NCBI GenBank assembly: GCA_039028895.1 | Contig: JBCCHF010000004.1 | Coordinates: 124,001-188,000, forward strand | Source: JAHDCJ01 sp039028895 | GTDB taxonomy: Bacteria > Bacteroidota > Bacteroidia > Chitinophagales > Saprospiraceae | DNA: 64,000 bases | Direction: 5' to 3' | Shown: positions 25,244-33,891 of the stretch, one piece after another | Layout of the letters: every line of letters starts with the position of its first letter | Position numbering within the stretch: position 1 is the stretch's first letter | Made by a program: the position numbers and the translations under genes | The notes under the pieces: generated by a model | What the model saw: only the letters and a program-made list of their open reading frames with translations | The model's database searches: none | Told to the model about the DNA's origin: nothing

Positions 25244-26509
25244 TTAGTGGTGATGTTCTTCGATCGCCGCCCCGATGTAAGAAGCAGAGAATACGGCAAA
25301 AATAAATGCCTGAAGAAAAGCCACCAGCACTTCGATCGCGCTAAGGAAAAGGGTCAATATACTTGCCACTAATAGTCCAACACCACCACCAGTTGCATAA
25401 CCCATTCCCCAATCATTTTCAGCAATATTTCCGAAAATGAATATCATACCAACTGCACTCAGGATCATAATATGTCCCGCCGTGATATTAGCGAACAAAC
25501 GTACCATCAGTGTAATTGGTTTGAGGAATATACCCAACACCTCAATCGGTGTCAAAATAATCTTTACCGGCCCCGGAACACCAGGCATATTAAAAATATG
25601 TTGCCAGTAATCTCTGTTACCATTGATAGACGTGATCACTAACGTAAATAAGGCAAGTGCCATAGTAAAGCTGATATTACCTGATACGTTAGGATTACCA
25701 ATAAATGGAATCTGGCCAATAAGGTTAAGTGCAAGAATGAAGAAGAACAAACTCATGATGAAAGGCAAGTGCTTTTCGTACTTGGGCCCAATCACAGGCT
25801 TACAGACTTCATCTCTCATGAAAAGGTATATAGGCTCGATAATCCGCTGCCAGAAACCTTTTGGCGCATGCATATCGTATTTCTTATAACTTTTGGCTAC
25901 TGACATAAACACCCATGCCAGGAAAGCAAAAGTGAGTATTAGTGTAACTACGTTTTTCGTAATTGAAAAATCATAGTACGTAGTGATACCATGTGCAACA
26001 ACTCCTCCATCCAGCACACTACGGTCGTGAGCTGGATAGGCCATGCCCTGATAAATAGCTTTATACTTATAGGCCGGGCAATCCAGTTCTACCACACCCA
26101 TTGGGAAACTTTCATCAGTGATCCTCATGATAACACCATGGTACATGATGTAACGATCAATCGCTTTTCTACCGTTTCCGCCTTTAGCAATATCAAACTT
26201 ACCAGACATAAACACATTAGGTCCAGCATCTTTGGCATAAAGAATAACAGGAAGCGAAACATAAAAGTCTCCGATAATAGGTAAATTGAAATGCCAGGCA
26301 TTGGCATCTCCAATATGGTGAAGGGCTACTGCTGCTGGATCATAGGCCTCAACAGTACCATCATCGTTGAATTGGGGCGTGTCATCTTCTTTACAGGTAT
26401 AAGGATAAGGTTTACCATCTCCGGAACCATCTTTTTCCCCCCCGGCAAAAGCAGGCGAACTAACATATAAAAGAGAGACTACGAGGATGAGAAAAAGGCG
26501 CATCGGCAT
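25244..26509 (-). CDS. atpB: ATP synthase F0 subunit a, with N-terminal extension
   Basis: The membrane stator that carries the proton half-channels. The essential arginine is R337 in LMVRLFANITAGH, and the C-terminal helix ends in EEHHH. The first 23 residues form a signal-peptide-like segment (VSLLYVSSPAFAG). About 160 further periplasmic residues, including DYDFSITKN just before the first core helix, precede the family core. This long start is usual in Bacteroidota, and the total is 421 residues against 271 in E. coli. It is the first gene of the operon. No atpI gene is seen upstream. Confidence 0.96.
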   Translation of the reverse strand: MPMRLFLILVVSLLYVSSPAFAGGEKDGSGDGKPYPYTCKEDDTPQFNDDGTVEAYDPAAVALHHIGDANAWHFNLPIIGDFYVSLPVILYAKDAGPNVFMSGKFDIAKGGNGRKAIDRYIMYHGVIMRITDESFPMGVVELDCPAYKYKAIYQGMAYPAHDRSVLDGGVVAHGITTYYDFSITKNVVTLILTFAFLAWVFMSVAKSYKKYDMHAPKGFWQRIIEPIYLFMRDEVCKPVIGPKYEKHLPFIMSLFFFILALNLIGQIPFIGNPNVSGNISFTMALALFTLVITSINGNRDYWQHIFNMPGVPGPVKIILTPIEVLGIFLKPITLMVRLFANITAGHIMILSAVGMIFIFGNIAENDWGMGYATGGGVGLLVASILTLFLSAIEVLVAFLQAFIFAVFSASYIGAAIEEHHH

Positions 26510-26550
26510 CAGAATTTTGATTGAAAAATGACCTTGTTTTTATTTCGCTG

Positions 26551-26558
26551 CAAAGGTA
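26551..26558 (-). promoter_or_regulatory. -7 box of the atp operon
   Basis: On the minus strand this reads TACCTTTG, within the typical context CATACCTTTGCAG. The start would be near 26545, about 35 bases before the atpB ATG. No TTG is seen at the usual -33 spacing. Confidence 0.55.
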
Positions 26559-26783
26559 TGGAATAAATTATCTTTATAAAAGGTATTTTCACTTTTTCAA
26601 ACAATGTTTTAGGGGGTTTTGATCATTTTTAAACGAAGCTTAACCACTTTATCAACGAATTAAATTCACCCTTTCCGTCTTTACAAAAACTTTAGTTTCG
26701 ACTAACGAGAGTTAAGAAAGAATTTACATTCGCGAATACCCACTTTACAGATATTTAATTTTATTGATATTTATTTCATATCC

Positions 26784-27017
26784 ATGGACTTACCTACATA
26801 TAGCCGTTCTCAATTAGCTCTCAGAAATGGTCAGGATCGTCCCGAAATTTGGATCTCTTTTAATGGAATTATATATGATGTGACCCAAAGTCGATTGTGG
26901 CGAGATGGTAAACATTATGAACATTGGGCTGGCCAAGACCTGACAGAAGAATTAAAAGACGCACCACATACTACTGCTGTCTTTGAAAGATTTGATGCTG
27001 TTGGGAAGTTGGGGTAA
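26784..27017 (+). CDS. Small cytochrome b5-like heme-binding protein
   Basis: The 77 residues match the short bacterial cytochrome b5-like group: SRSQLALRNGQDRPEIWISFNGIIYDV, LWRDGKHYEHWAGQDLT and KDAPHT. Histidines H44, H47 and H62 are candidate axial heme ligands. There is no signal peptide or membrane anchor, so it is probably a soluble cytosolic electron carrier or heme or ligand binder. It is divergent from the atp operon and 22 bases before a second small gene. The family assignment is good; the partner is unknown. Confidence 0.8.
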   Translation: MDLPTYSRSQLALRNGQDRPEIWISFNGIIYDVTQSRLWRDGKHYEHWAGQDLTEELKDAPHTTAVFERFDAVGKLG

Positions 27018-27039
27018 ACCCATTCATGTAAATTAATTC

Positions 27040-27390
27040 ATGACTATGAAGATTATACTTTACCAGTACCAGTCTGAAGGTCTTAAAGTTGAGGTAGCAG
27101 CAACGATCAATGATGATGGTGATCTGATCATCGAAGGGTACGATATTGGAGACATCGTAAAAGAACTAAAAGGCGACCTGGACTATGAATATTACCTCAT
27201 CGTGAGAAAGAGGGACAAAAAAGAATTACTGCGTTCACTAAACCTCACATTTAAAAAATGGACTCAAAAAGAGGATAAACAGTTAGTCCAGGCCTTAGAT
27301 CAAAAGTTTGCCGGAAGGCATGCCTTTTCTGCTATCAAGCAACACCTTGAAAAAAACGACATTCCTTTTGACAGTTTTTTCTGGTCATAA
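27040..27390 (+). CDS. Hypothetical protein, 116 residues
   Basis: A small soluble protein with a beta-rich start (MKIILYQYQSEGLKVEVAATINDDGDLIIEGYDIGDIV), an acidic DLDYEYYLIV segment and a basic helical C-terminal half. The pattern suggests a two-part alpha/beta protein, but I do not recognise the family. It follows the cytochrome b5-like gene by 22 bases on the same strand and is convergent with the gene at 27395-28498, leaving only 4 bases between stops. The Met at residue 3 is an alternative start. Confidence 0.7.
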   Translation: MTMKIILYQYQSEGLKVEVAATINDDGDLIIEGYDIGDIVKELKGDLDYEYYLIVRKRDKKELLRSLNLTFKKWTQKEDKQLVQALDQKFAGRHAFSAIKQHLEKNDIPFDSFFWS

Positions 27391-27394
27391 CCCT

Positions 27395-28498
27395 TTACTC
27401 AAGCCTGCAGATATATCCCCAACCGCCGAAGAGCTCGGTGACCGCCAATACTAACTCATTCTTTCCTTTTTTTAATGGTAAGTAAATCGCATCATTGTCG
27501 ACATCAACAATACCAAGAAAGGCTGGATCTCTCGCCCTGAAAGTACTGATGCCTTCGAATAATGGTTGTCCGTTTAGATAAACCCTGACCTCATCACTGT
27601 AGCCAAAAGCCAACTTTCTGTATCCTGCTTTATCAGCGTGAATGACCGTTTTTGCAAACACGATATCCTTGTTATTATCTTTTATCGTACGCTCATCTCT
27701 GGTGAATTTGGTCCTGGTCTTTGAGATATTGATCAATCCATCTGCTTCTACCACTGCTTTTTCCCAATTAGTCTCCTTCAATAATCCAGAGGGTAACTCT
27801 GCCCCTTCCATGGTTCCTGCCTCGTAAACCTCGGAAAGCTGCCATTCTGTTAACATACCCTCTGGCATTTCCTGCTGACTAACTGTTGCAGCCTGATCAG
27901 AAGATTCGGCTGGGGTATATTGGAAATTGGCAAAGTTGACTGCCCCCAGACTGCTCCAGACACCAATGGAGCCTTCGCTCAGGCCATGCTTCAGGTCAGT
28001 AACCTCTAAACGGTGCTCACCATCGATATAAAAATCAGCTTTGGTTCCTTCCACAACAACTTTCAACTTACTCCACACATTCAACTCGATCTCTGAAGGC
28101 GCTGTAAAACCTTCACCACTATAAAGCTGCCATCCACTCAGTCCGTTAAAAACAGGTGTATATTGCAAAGCGTCGGGCAATCTTGACTTATGCGGCCGGA
28201 TATAGAACAATTCATAATTCAGGGCATCCTGTACCCGGAATATGATACCGGCAAATCCGCGATTGCCATGCGCAGCGAAATCCACTTCAATGGTACCATC
28301 AGTAAAAAGGACATCTTTTAATACCGTGGCCCCGCCTGGCAGGAAAAGTGACTGCTTTCCCATGTAGGGGAAAATAGCATGATCAGGGCCGTTGATCTCC
28401 CAGCGCTCATCATCAAAAGGGATAGGCTGGGCAAGACCAATTGTTAAAATTGAAAAACACACCAATACGGCGAGAGGAATTTTAGCTAAAGTGTTCAT
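27395..28498 (-). CDS. Secreted protein with concanavalin-A-like (LamG/DUF1080-like) domain
   Basis: The 367 residues start with a signal peptide (to about residue 23, ILTIGLAQ). Residues about 25-200 look like a jelly-roll lectin/glucanase domain of the 3-keto-disaccharide hydrolase (DUF1080) type, with DGTIEVDF, GFAGIIFRVQDALNYELFYIRP and WSKLKVVVEGTKADFYIDG. The C-terminal part (about 265-367) reads as a second beta-sandwich (VRVYLNGQPLFEG, YLPLKKGKNELVLAV). There is no T9SS sorting signal. It is divergent from a membrane HTH protein whose C-terminus also looks lectin-like. The substrate is unknown. Confidence 0.75.
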   Translation of the reverse strand: MNTLAKIPLAVLVCFSILTIGLAQPIPFDDERWEINGPDHAIFPYMGKQSLFLPGGATVLKDVLFTDGTIEVDFAAHGNRGFAGIIFRVQDALNYELFYIRPHKSRLPDALQYTPVFNGLSGWQLYSGEGFTAPSEIELNVWSKLKVVVEGTKADFYIDGEHRLEVTDLKHGLSEGSIGVWSSLGAVNFANFQYTPAESSDQAATVSQQEMPEGMLTEWQLSEVYEAGTMEGAELPSGLLKETNWEKAVVEADGLINISKTRTKFTRDERTIKDNNKDIVFAKTVIHADKAGYRKLAFGYSDEVRVYLNGQPLFEGISTFRARDPAFLGIVDVDNDAIYLPLKKGKNELVLAVTELFGGWGYICRLE

Positions 28499-28658
28499 GA
28501 TTCTTTAATTTTAGAAAAGATAAATTGATAAATGACGTTCCCGAGTTGGTTCAAGTTTTCAATGTGCATAATTGCATTGAATATTGCCCGTACAAGGTGG
28601 AGCAAATCGGTTCAAACCAATATCAATCCGGAATTGGCCGTATTTTACCTGCTGATTT

Positions 28659-29993
28659 ATGAAACCATACACAAATGATGATACTGCCCACCTGGGCGAT
28701 TGCCTTCTGCTGATTGAGCAAAAGCTGAATTGGGGGCCAACAAGCAATTGGTCTAACCAGGACTTTATCAGCCTGGGTGAAAAGATCTTTGATAAAACCG
28801 GGGTCAGGCTTAGCCACACCACTTTAAAGCGCGTTTGGGGCAAAGTAAAATATGATAGTTTCCCGCAGACAACCACTTTGAATGCACTTGCCAGGTTTTT
28901 GGATTATGAGAACTGGTTAAGTTTTAAAGCCCAAAGTCAGCATTCTTCAAATGGGAATGGACAACATTTATCTTCCGTTACCGGAAATGGTCAAATTGTC
29001 AACAGCCGTTACGACAGCAAAAACAAGAATCGTACATGGCAGATCGTTTTCGTAATTAGCATACTGGTCTTTTTCCTGATTTCGGTTTTGAATAATCCGA
29101 GAAGCCCAGGCCTCACCGAGAGTATGATCAAAAAGATCAGCTTTTCAAGTGAACAGGTCGCTGAAGGCATCCCGAATACTGTTGTTTTTAATTATGATGT
29201 CACAAAAGCCAGAGGTTCCCTTTTCGAAATTCAGCAATCATGGGATCAGCGAAGGCGATTTGAAATCTCCCCAATGGAAAAGGTAATCACCTCAACGTAT
29301 TACATTCCAGGTTTTTTCAGAGCCAAGCTTTTAGTTGATCAGCAAATCATAAAAGAACACGATGTATTTATCAAATCCGGGGGATGGCTAACCACTATTG
29401 AAGATGAAGACAATTCCATTCCAAGGTATCTGAAGGATGACGAGGTCACAAAAGACTCCCTACTGGCGGTATCGCAAGCTGTCATTGACGCTTTGTCTGA
29501 CAGCGGAAATGGTCCTCACTGGATGGGGTTCCATTATGTAGAAGACATGGGCGACATCGACACCGACAATTTCACCTTTGAAGCCAGTTTCAAGAACACC
29601 TACGAAAAAGGAGATGGGATTTGTCGCGATAGTCGCATCTATATTCTTGGCAGTCAAAGTGCTTACATCGTCCCTTTGGCCATACCCGGGTGTGCGGGTG
29701 ACCTTCGACTAATGTTTTCCGATGTTATTGAAGACGGTAAAACCAACGATCTGTCAAAATTCGGTAGTAGTTATGACAACTTCCAGCAATTAAAACTTGA
29801 GGTTAGGGACAAAGCAGTTACCATTTATTTAAATAACAAAGCGATACACCAACTCTCTTATGACAGGTCTGCTGGAAAACTTGTAGGGTTCAGGTTTAAG
29901 TTCAAAGGATCGGGAGAAGTGGATTATGTAAAGGTCAGAAATGCGGAAGGCCAGATAGCTTTTGAAGAAAATTTCAGCCCACTCTCCGAGTAA
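28659..29993 (+). CDS. Membrane-anchored HTH-like protein with extracytoplasmic lectin-like domain
   Basis: The 444 residues have three parts. Residues 1-90 are helical and resemble a helix-turn-helix module found in Bacteroidota membrane proteins (TGVRLSHTTLKRVWG, TTLNALARFLDYENWLSF). A single membrane span lies at about 127-145. About 295 periplasmic residues follow, with an Ig-like section and then a concanavalin-A-like end (LKLEVRDKAVTIYLNNKAIHQL, FRFKFKGSGEVDYVKV). There is no signal peptide, so the N-terminus should be cytosolic. The layout suits a one-component transmembrane regulator. It is followed by an AhpD-like gene after 17 bases. Confidence 0.72.
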   Translation: MKPYTNDDTAHLGDCLLLIEQKLNWGPTSNWSNQDFISLGEKIFDKTGVRLSHTTLKRVWGKVKYDSFPQTTTLNALARFLDYENWLSFKAQSQHSSNGNGQHLSSVTGNGQIVNSRYDSKNKNRTWQIVFVISILVFFLISVLNNPRSPGLTESMIKKISFSSEQVAEGIPNTVVFNYDVTKARGSLFEIQQSWDQRRRFEISPMEKVITSTYYIPGFFRAKLLVDQQIIKEHDVFIKSGGWLTTIEDEDNSIPRYLKDDEVTKDSLLAVSQAVIDALSDSGNGPHWMGFHYVEDMGDIDTDNFTFEASFKNTYEKGDGICRDSRIYILGSQSAYIVPLAIPGCAGDLRLMFSDVIEDGKTNDLSKFGSSYDNFQQLKLEVRDKAVTIYLNNKAIHQLSYDRSAGKLVGFRFKFKGSGEVDYVKVRNAEGQIAFEENFSPLSE

Positions 29994-30010
29994 AACTAAA
30001 TCCTTATAAC

Positions 30011-30616
30011 ATGCCATGGATAAAAACTATTTCATTTGACAAAGCTACGGGCAAACTCAAACAGCTATACAATCGCGTAAAGGGCCCCGGAAACAATATC
30101 GATAATATATTAAAGGTACACAGCCTGCGCCCACACACCCTTCAGGGCCATATGGGGATTTACAAAAATGTACTGCACCATAAAGATAATAGTCTTCCAA
30201 AGTGGTATCTCGAGACTATTGGTGTTTATGTCAGTCATCTCAACCAATGCAACTATTGTGTTTTGCATCATGCGGAAGGGCTCAGGAAGCTATTCGGAGA
30301 TGATGAGCATTGGGATGCTGTGATGCAAGCGCTGAAAAACGAAAAGCCGGAAATCGTTTTTGACGGTAAATACCTTGCAGGTATATACTATGCAAAAACC
30401 CTGACACTAGCGCCCGGTAATATTAATCAAAAACATGCCAAGCTCCTTTCTCATGCCGGTTTTGACGATGGCGAGATACTCGAACTCAACCAGGTTATCA
30501 GTTATTTTGCCTATGCCAACCGCACCGTTCTTGGGCTGGGTGTAACAACCGATGGTGATATCCTGGGGCTTTCGCCAAATGATAATGACGATGAAGAAAA
30601 CTGGGCCCACACCTAG
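30011..30616 (+). CDS. AhpD-like / carboxymuconolactone decarboxylase family peroxidase-related protein
   Basis: The 201 all-helical residues carry the redox motif CNYCVLHH (C80, C83, H87) of the AhpD-like alkylhydroperoxidase fold. The preceding PKWYLETIGVYVSHLNQ is typical of the uncharacterised peroxidase-related subfamily. Such enzymes reduce peroxides through the CxxC pair. It lies 17 bases after the membrane HTH gene, so the two are probably co-transcribed. The physiological reductant is unknown. Confidence 0.88.
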   Translation: MPWIKTISFDKATGKLKQLYNRVKGPGNNIDNILKVHSLRPHTLQGHMGIYKNVLHHKDNSLPKWYLETIGVYVSHLNQCNYCVLHHAEGLRKLFGDDEHWDAVMQALKNEKPEIVFDGKYLAGIYYAKTLTLAPGNINQKHAKLLSHAGFDDGEILELNQVISYFAYANRTVLGLGVTTDGDILGLSPNDNDDEENWAHT

Positions 30617-30634
30617 TAGAAGGTTAACATTACT

Positions 30635-30642
30635 TATCTTTG
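30635..30642 (+). promoter_or_regulatory. -7 box of rlmN
   Basis: TATCTTTG is a full TAnnTTTG match in the context TTATCTTTGCG. The start would be near 30649, only about 10 bases before the GTG start of rlmN, so the transcript is nearly leaderless. Confidence 0.55.
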
Positions 30643-30658
30643 CGTCAAAATTCTGATT

Positions 30659-31702
30659 GTGATTAACAATCCCGATATACGTAATTTATCTTTCGAAGAA
30701 ATTCAGGCCTGGTTTCTGGAGAATGGCGAAGCCAAATTCAGAGCCAAACAGGTCTTTCATTGGCTTTGGCAGAAATCAGCGCGATCTTTTGCTGATATGA
30801 CCAATCTGTCAAAAGGTCTTCGCGAAAAATTGGACAATGAATTTACCCTTCGGCCCATCGAGATTGACAAAGAGCAGCACAGTTATGATGGTTCTGTAAA
30901 AAGCCGATTCCGCCTGCATGATGGTCATCTCATAGAATCTGTCTTGATACCTGTGCCTGAAGAGCGTAGGTTTACTGTTTGCGTTTCTTCACAGGTGGGG
31001 TGTAGTTTGTCCTGTTCATTTTGTGCAACTGGTCGCATGGCCCGTAAACGCAATCTTGATGCCGGAGAAATTTATGATCAGGTGGTGATGGTTAATCAGC
31101 AATCAATAAAGAAATTTGGGCATCCATTGACAAACATCGTATACATGGGCATGGGAGAGCCCTTGCTTGCCTACAAGAATGTGCTAAAAAGTGTAGAACA
31201 CCTGACTTCTCCTGAAGGGCTCAATATGTCTCCTAAACGCATTACGGTGAGTACAGCAGGCATCGCCAAGATGATCAGGCGGCTCGCAGATGACGGAGTT
31301 AAATTCAATCTTGCCTTATCTCTTCATGCAGCTGATGATCAAAAGCGAGATGAGATCATGCCCATTAACGAGCAAAACAATCTCGAGTCATTAGTGGGAG
31401 CATTAGACTATTTCTATAAAACGACCAAGAATCGAATAACTTTCGAATACATCGCCTTTCAAAATTTCAATGACGGGATTGATGATGCCAAGAATCTGGT
31501 TTGGCTCTGTAAACGCATTCCTGCAAAGGTGAATATTATTGAATACAACCCTATCGACAATGCCCCTTTCATCAAATCAGATGAAGATCGGCTGGATAAC
31601 TTCGCATCTTATCTCAGGGAAAACGGAATAGCCGTAACAGTGAGAAGAAGCAGAGGAAAGGATATCGATGCCGCATGTGGGCAGCTTGCCAATAAAGACT
31701 AA
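30659..31702 (+). CDS. rlmN: 23S rRNA (adenine-2503-C2)-methyltransferase RlmN
   Basis: A radical SAM enzyme that methylates A2503 of 23S rRNA and, in known cases, A37 of some tRNAs. The iron-sulfur cysteines are C115, C119 and C122 in GCSLSCSFC. The two mechanistic cysteines align as C108 (CVSSQVGC) and C340 (AACGQL). Other landmarks are YMGMGEPL and ALSLHA. It starts with GTG at 30659 just after a consensus -7 box and has 347 residues. Confidence 0.97.
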   Translation: MINNPDIRNLSFEEIQAWFLENGEAKFRAKQVFHWLWQKSARSFADMTNLSKGLREKLDNEFTLRPIEIDKEQHSYDGSVKSRFRLHDGHLIESVLIPVPEERRFTVCVSSQVGCSLSCSFCATGRMARKRNLDAGEIYDQVVMVNQQSIKKFGHPLTNIVYMGMGEPLLAYKNVLKSVEHLTSPEGLNMSPKRITVSTAGIAKMIRRLADDGVKFNLALSLHAADDQKRDEIMPINEQNNLESLVGALDYFYKTTKNRITFEYIAFQNFNDGIDDAKNLVWLCKRIPAKVNIIEYNPIDNAPFIKSDEDRLDNFASYLRENGIAVTVRRSRGKDIDAACGQLANKD

Positions 31703-31844
31703 TATTGATTTAGGTGGAAGCCTTTTTTACCAGGAAAGGCGCGGAGTCGCAAAGGAATAATTATGCCTTAAGAGTCTAAAGACGCTAAATCCATAAATAG
31801 CTCTTTGCTTCTCTTCGTGCAAATTATTCTAATATTTAACTCAA

Positions 31845-32636
31845 CTATTCCACCAACAATACCTTGATAATCTTCCCCTTCAAGCCAGCACGCTCAATGG
31901 AGATGATCAGTCGAATTGCAGACCCAGGCTGGGCATTGCGGAAGTAGTCACGCATACCGCCAGTCAGCTCTCCTTCGCTTTCAAGACTTCTCTCGGTACC
32001 ACTTTCTTCAACATAGGTGACTTCGAGCTTTCTTACCGATGATTCAAAGCCACAAAGATTATTCATATCATAAGGCGAATCAGCCCATGCGTTAAGGTCA
32101 GTGGCATTAAAAAATTCGCCAGCAAAATCTTCGCAAAAAACGATCGATAAGCCTTCATAAACAGGAATTTCGTAAAGCTGTGCAAGCGGATCTTCGAGTT
32201 TGAATTTAACTGGCAGGTTGAATTCTACTTTTACAGTTTCTCCCTTATGTTTTCCAGGTATCCACTTTGGCATTTTTTCGAGCATCGCTAAGGCTGCATC
32301 ACCACATCCACCACCAATATCACGAACGATTTTGGGATTCAAAAGTGACCCATCGGTGTCTACGATGAAATTAAGCACCACCATGCCTTCTACGCCAAGC
32401 GTAACCGCCGAATCAGGATAAGTTATGTTATCATAAACGAAGGTTAACATTTCCTGTTCTGCACATTTCTTCAACTCGGCTTTCCCGGCTCCTATTTGTT
32501 CACAACCAGGAAATCGAGGCATATCTTCTACGATGGTAAATACTTCCTCAGGAGGTGGTGGTGGAACTTCCGGTTGGCCGAATGTGACCAGGCTCATCAA
32601 GGAGAAAAGAAAAATTATAGATAAAAATCTGAACAT
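31845..32636 (-). CDS. Periplasmic TonB_C-domain protein with extra C-terminal domain
   Basis: A signal peptide (to about residue 20) is followed by a short Pro run (PPPPPEE), the cysteine pattern FPGCE...KKCAE, and a TonB C-terminal domain (VEGMVVLNFIVDTDGSLLNPKIVRDIGGGCG, MPKWIPGKHKGETVKVEFNLPVKFKLE). An added domain of about 80 residues ending LIISIERAGLKGKIIKVLLVE somewhat resembles the GldM C-terminal domain. The protein lacks the N-terminal membrane anchor of a true TonB. It is the last of three tandem paralogues and has 263 residues. The role is unknown; coupling with outer-membrane or T9SS components is a guess. Confidence 0.82.
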   Translation of the reverse strand: MFRFLSIIFLFSLMSLVTFGQPEVPPPPPEEVFTIVEDMPRFPGCEQIGAGKAELKKCAEQEMLTFVYDNITYPDSAVTLGVEGMVVLNFIVDTDGSLLNPKIVRDIGGGCGDAALAMLEKMPKWIPGKHKGETVKVEFNLPVKFKLEDPLAQLYEIPVYEGLSIVFCEDFAGEFFNATDLNAWADSPYDMNNLCGFESSVRKLEVTYVEESGTERSLESEGELTGGMRDYFRNAQPGSAIRLIISIERAGLKGKIIKVLLVE

Positions 32637-32656
32637 ATCAATTGGGTTTAAAATAT

Positions 32657-33148
32657 CTAGCCTTTTCGTTTTTTCTTTTGGTTTTTATCTTCCAACGTAA
32701 AACGTACCGGTAACTTGAAAAGCACATTTACAGGTCTGCCATTTTGAAATCCGGGAATCCAGTCGGGCATCGATTTAACAATTCTAACGACTTCGGTTCC
32801 ACAGCCATTGCCAATATCATGAGCAATTTCAATATCGGTAATTTCCCCTGTTTTTCTAACGACAAAGGAAACAACCACCATCCCTTGAGTACCATTTTCC
32901 CTGGCTCTTTCCGGATATTTGATATTGCTGTAGATAAACTCCAGCATTCTCTTTTCGGCACAGGCTTTCTTTTCTTCATTACTGATCGGCAAATGCTCAC
33001 AACCTGCAAAACGGGGCATTTGCTCTACCAGGTTGAAAATTTCGGTTAAACCAGAGCTTTGCGAGATTGCGGATACAGGCTGTAAAAAATAGCATGCGAT
33101 AAACAAAAAGGATAACTTAATGCAATGAAAGTATAGTTTCTGTTTCAT
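32657..33148 (-). CDS. Periplasmic TonB_C-domain protein (second of three)
   Basis: The 163 residues have a signal peptide (LSFLFIACYFLQPVSAIS), MPRFAGCE...KKACAEKRMLEFIYSNIKYPERARENG and the TonB_C core GMVVVSFVVRKTGEITDIEIAHDIGNGCG, ending in a basic tail. The two cysteines of the GCE/CAE segment could form a disulfide. There is no added C-terminal domain. It lies 16 bases after the first paralogue and 20 before the third. Confidence 0.85.
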   Translation of the reverse strand: MKQKLYFHCIKLSFLFIACYFLQPVSAISQSSGLTEIFNLVEQMPRFAGCEHLPISNEEKKACAEKRMLEFIYSNIKYPERARENGTQGMVVVSFVVRKTGEITDIEIAHDIGNGCGTEVVRIVKSMPDWIPGFQNGRPVNVLFKLPVRFTLEDKNQKKKRKG

Positions 33149-33164
33149 GGTTATGTTGATAAAC

Positions 33165-33674
33165 TTAATTTCTTTTTTTCTTCCCTTTTTTCATAATTGG
33201 TCCAGAACTTTCCAATTTAAACCTTACGGGAAATGTAAATTTCACTGGAACAGGTTTACCGTCCAACTTTCCTGGAATCCAATTAGGCATCAGACCAACA
33301 AGTCTTAGGACTTCTTCACCTGTACCTCCACCGGGCTCTTGCATGATTACTGGATTTTCAAGTGCTCCAGACGCAGTTACCAGAAACTGGACAACCACCA
33401 TTCCCTGCAATCCATTTTCCCTTGCTTCTTGTGGATATTGAATTTGGGTATAGATGAATTCCAGCATTTTCCTTTCAGCGCAAGCCTTGGTTTCTGGTTC
33501 TGATAGTCCGGCATCTTCACATCCGGGAAAGCGTGGCATAACCTGTACTTCAGAAAACACTTCCGCTTCCTGGGTTTCAGTCTGTTGCGAAACTTCGGTC
33601 TCTGGCTGAGCCATGAGGACTAGTGGGCAGAAAGCCACGATAAACGACAAACAAAGAAATTTGTACATCAACAT
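33165..33674 (-). CDS. Periplasmic TonB_C-domain protein (first of three)
   Basis: The 169 residues have a signal peptide ending VLMAQ, a Glu/Gln/Thr-rich spacer, MPRFPGCEDAG...KACAERKMLEFIYTQIQYPQEARENG and the TonB_C core GMVVVQFLVTASGALENPVIMQEPGGGTG, ending in Lys-rich KKGKKKRN. The Met at residue 3 may be the start. A consensus -7 box at 33689-33696 lies just upstream, so this should be the promoter-proximal gene of the three. Confidence 0.85.
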   Translation of the reverse strand: MLMYKFLCLSFIVAFCPLVLMAQPETEVSQQTETQEAEVFSEVQVMPRFPGCEDAGLSEPETKACAERKMLEFIYTQIQYPQEARENGLQGMVVVQFLVTASGALENPVIMQEPGGGTGEEVLRLVGLMPNWIPGKLDGKPVPVKFTFPVRFKLESSGPIMKKGKKKRN

Positions 33675-33688
33675 ATTTTTTGGTTTCG

Positions 33689-33696
33689 CAAAGATA
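33689..33696 (-). promoter_or_regulatory. -7 box of the TonB_C operon
   Basis: On the minus strand this reads TATCTTTG in the context TTATCTTTGCG, identical to the rlmN box. The start would be near 33683, about 10-15 bases from the first ATG. Confidence 0.5.
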
Positions 33697-33818
33697 ACTG
33701 AAAAGGCTGCTTTAGAAAACCTTTAACAAATTGCTTCCTGACTAAAATCGTGCCATTTGGAAAATAAGTGCGCCTAATTATAATTAAGTATTCGCTGAAA
33801 ATTAGCTGGTCAATTTCG

Positions 33819-33826
33819 TACTTTTG
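33819..33826 (+). promoter_or_regulatory. -7 box of the acyl-CoA dehydrogenase gene
   Basis: TACTTTTG matches TAnnTTTG and is followed by TGCCG. It lies 65 bases before the ATG at 33892. The -33 element is weak. Confidence 0.45.
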
Positions 33827-33891
33827 TGCCGTAGAATAATCAAGCAGGTATTGACCTCCTGAGCCTGTATTTATTTAGCATTCGTATTTCA

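Noticed and set aside
31703..31844. Short GGCGCGGAGTCGCAAAGG-like segment after rlmN
   Set aside because: It faintly resembles degenerate intergenic repeats of Bacteroidota, but there is only one copy here and no clear palindrome.
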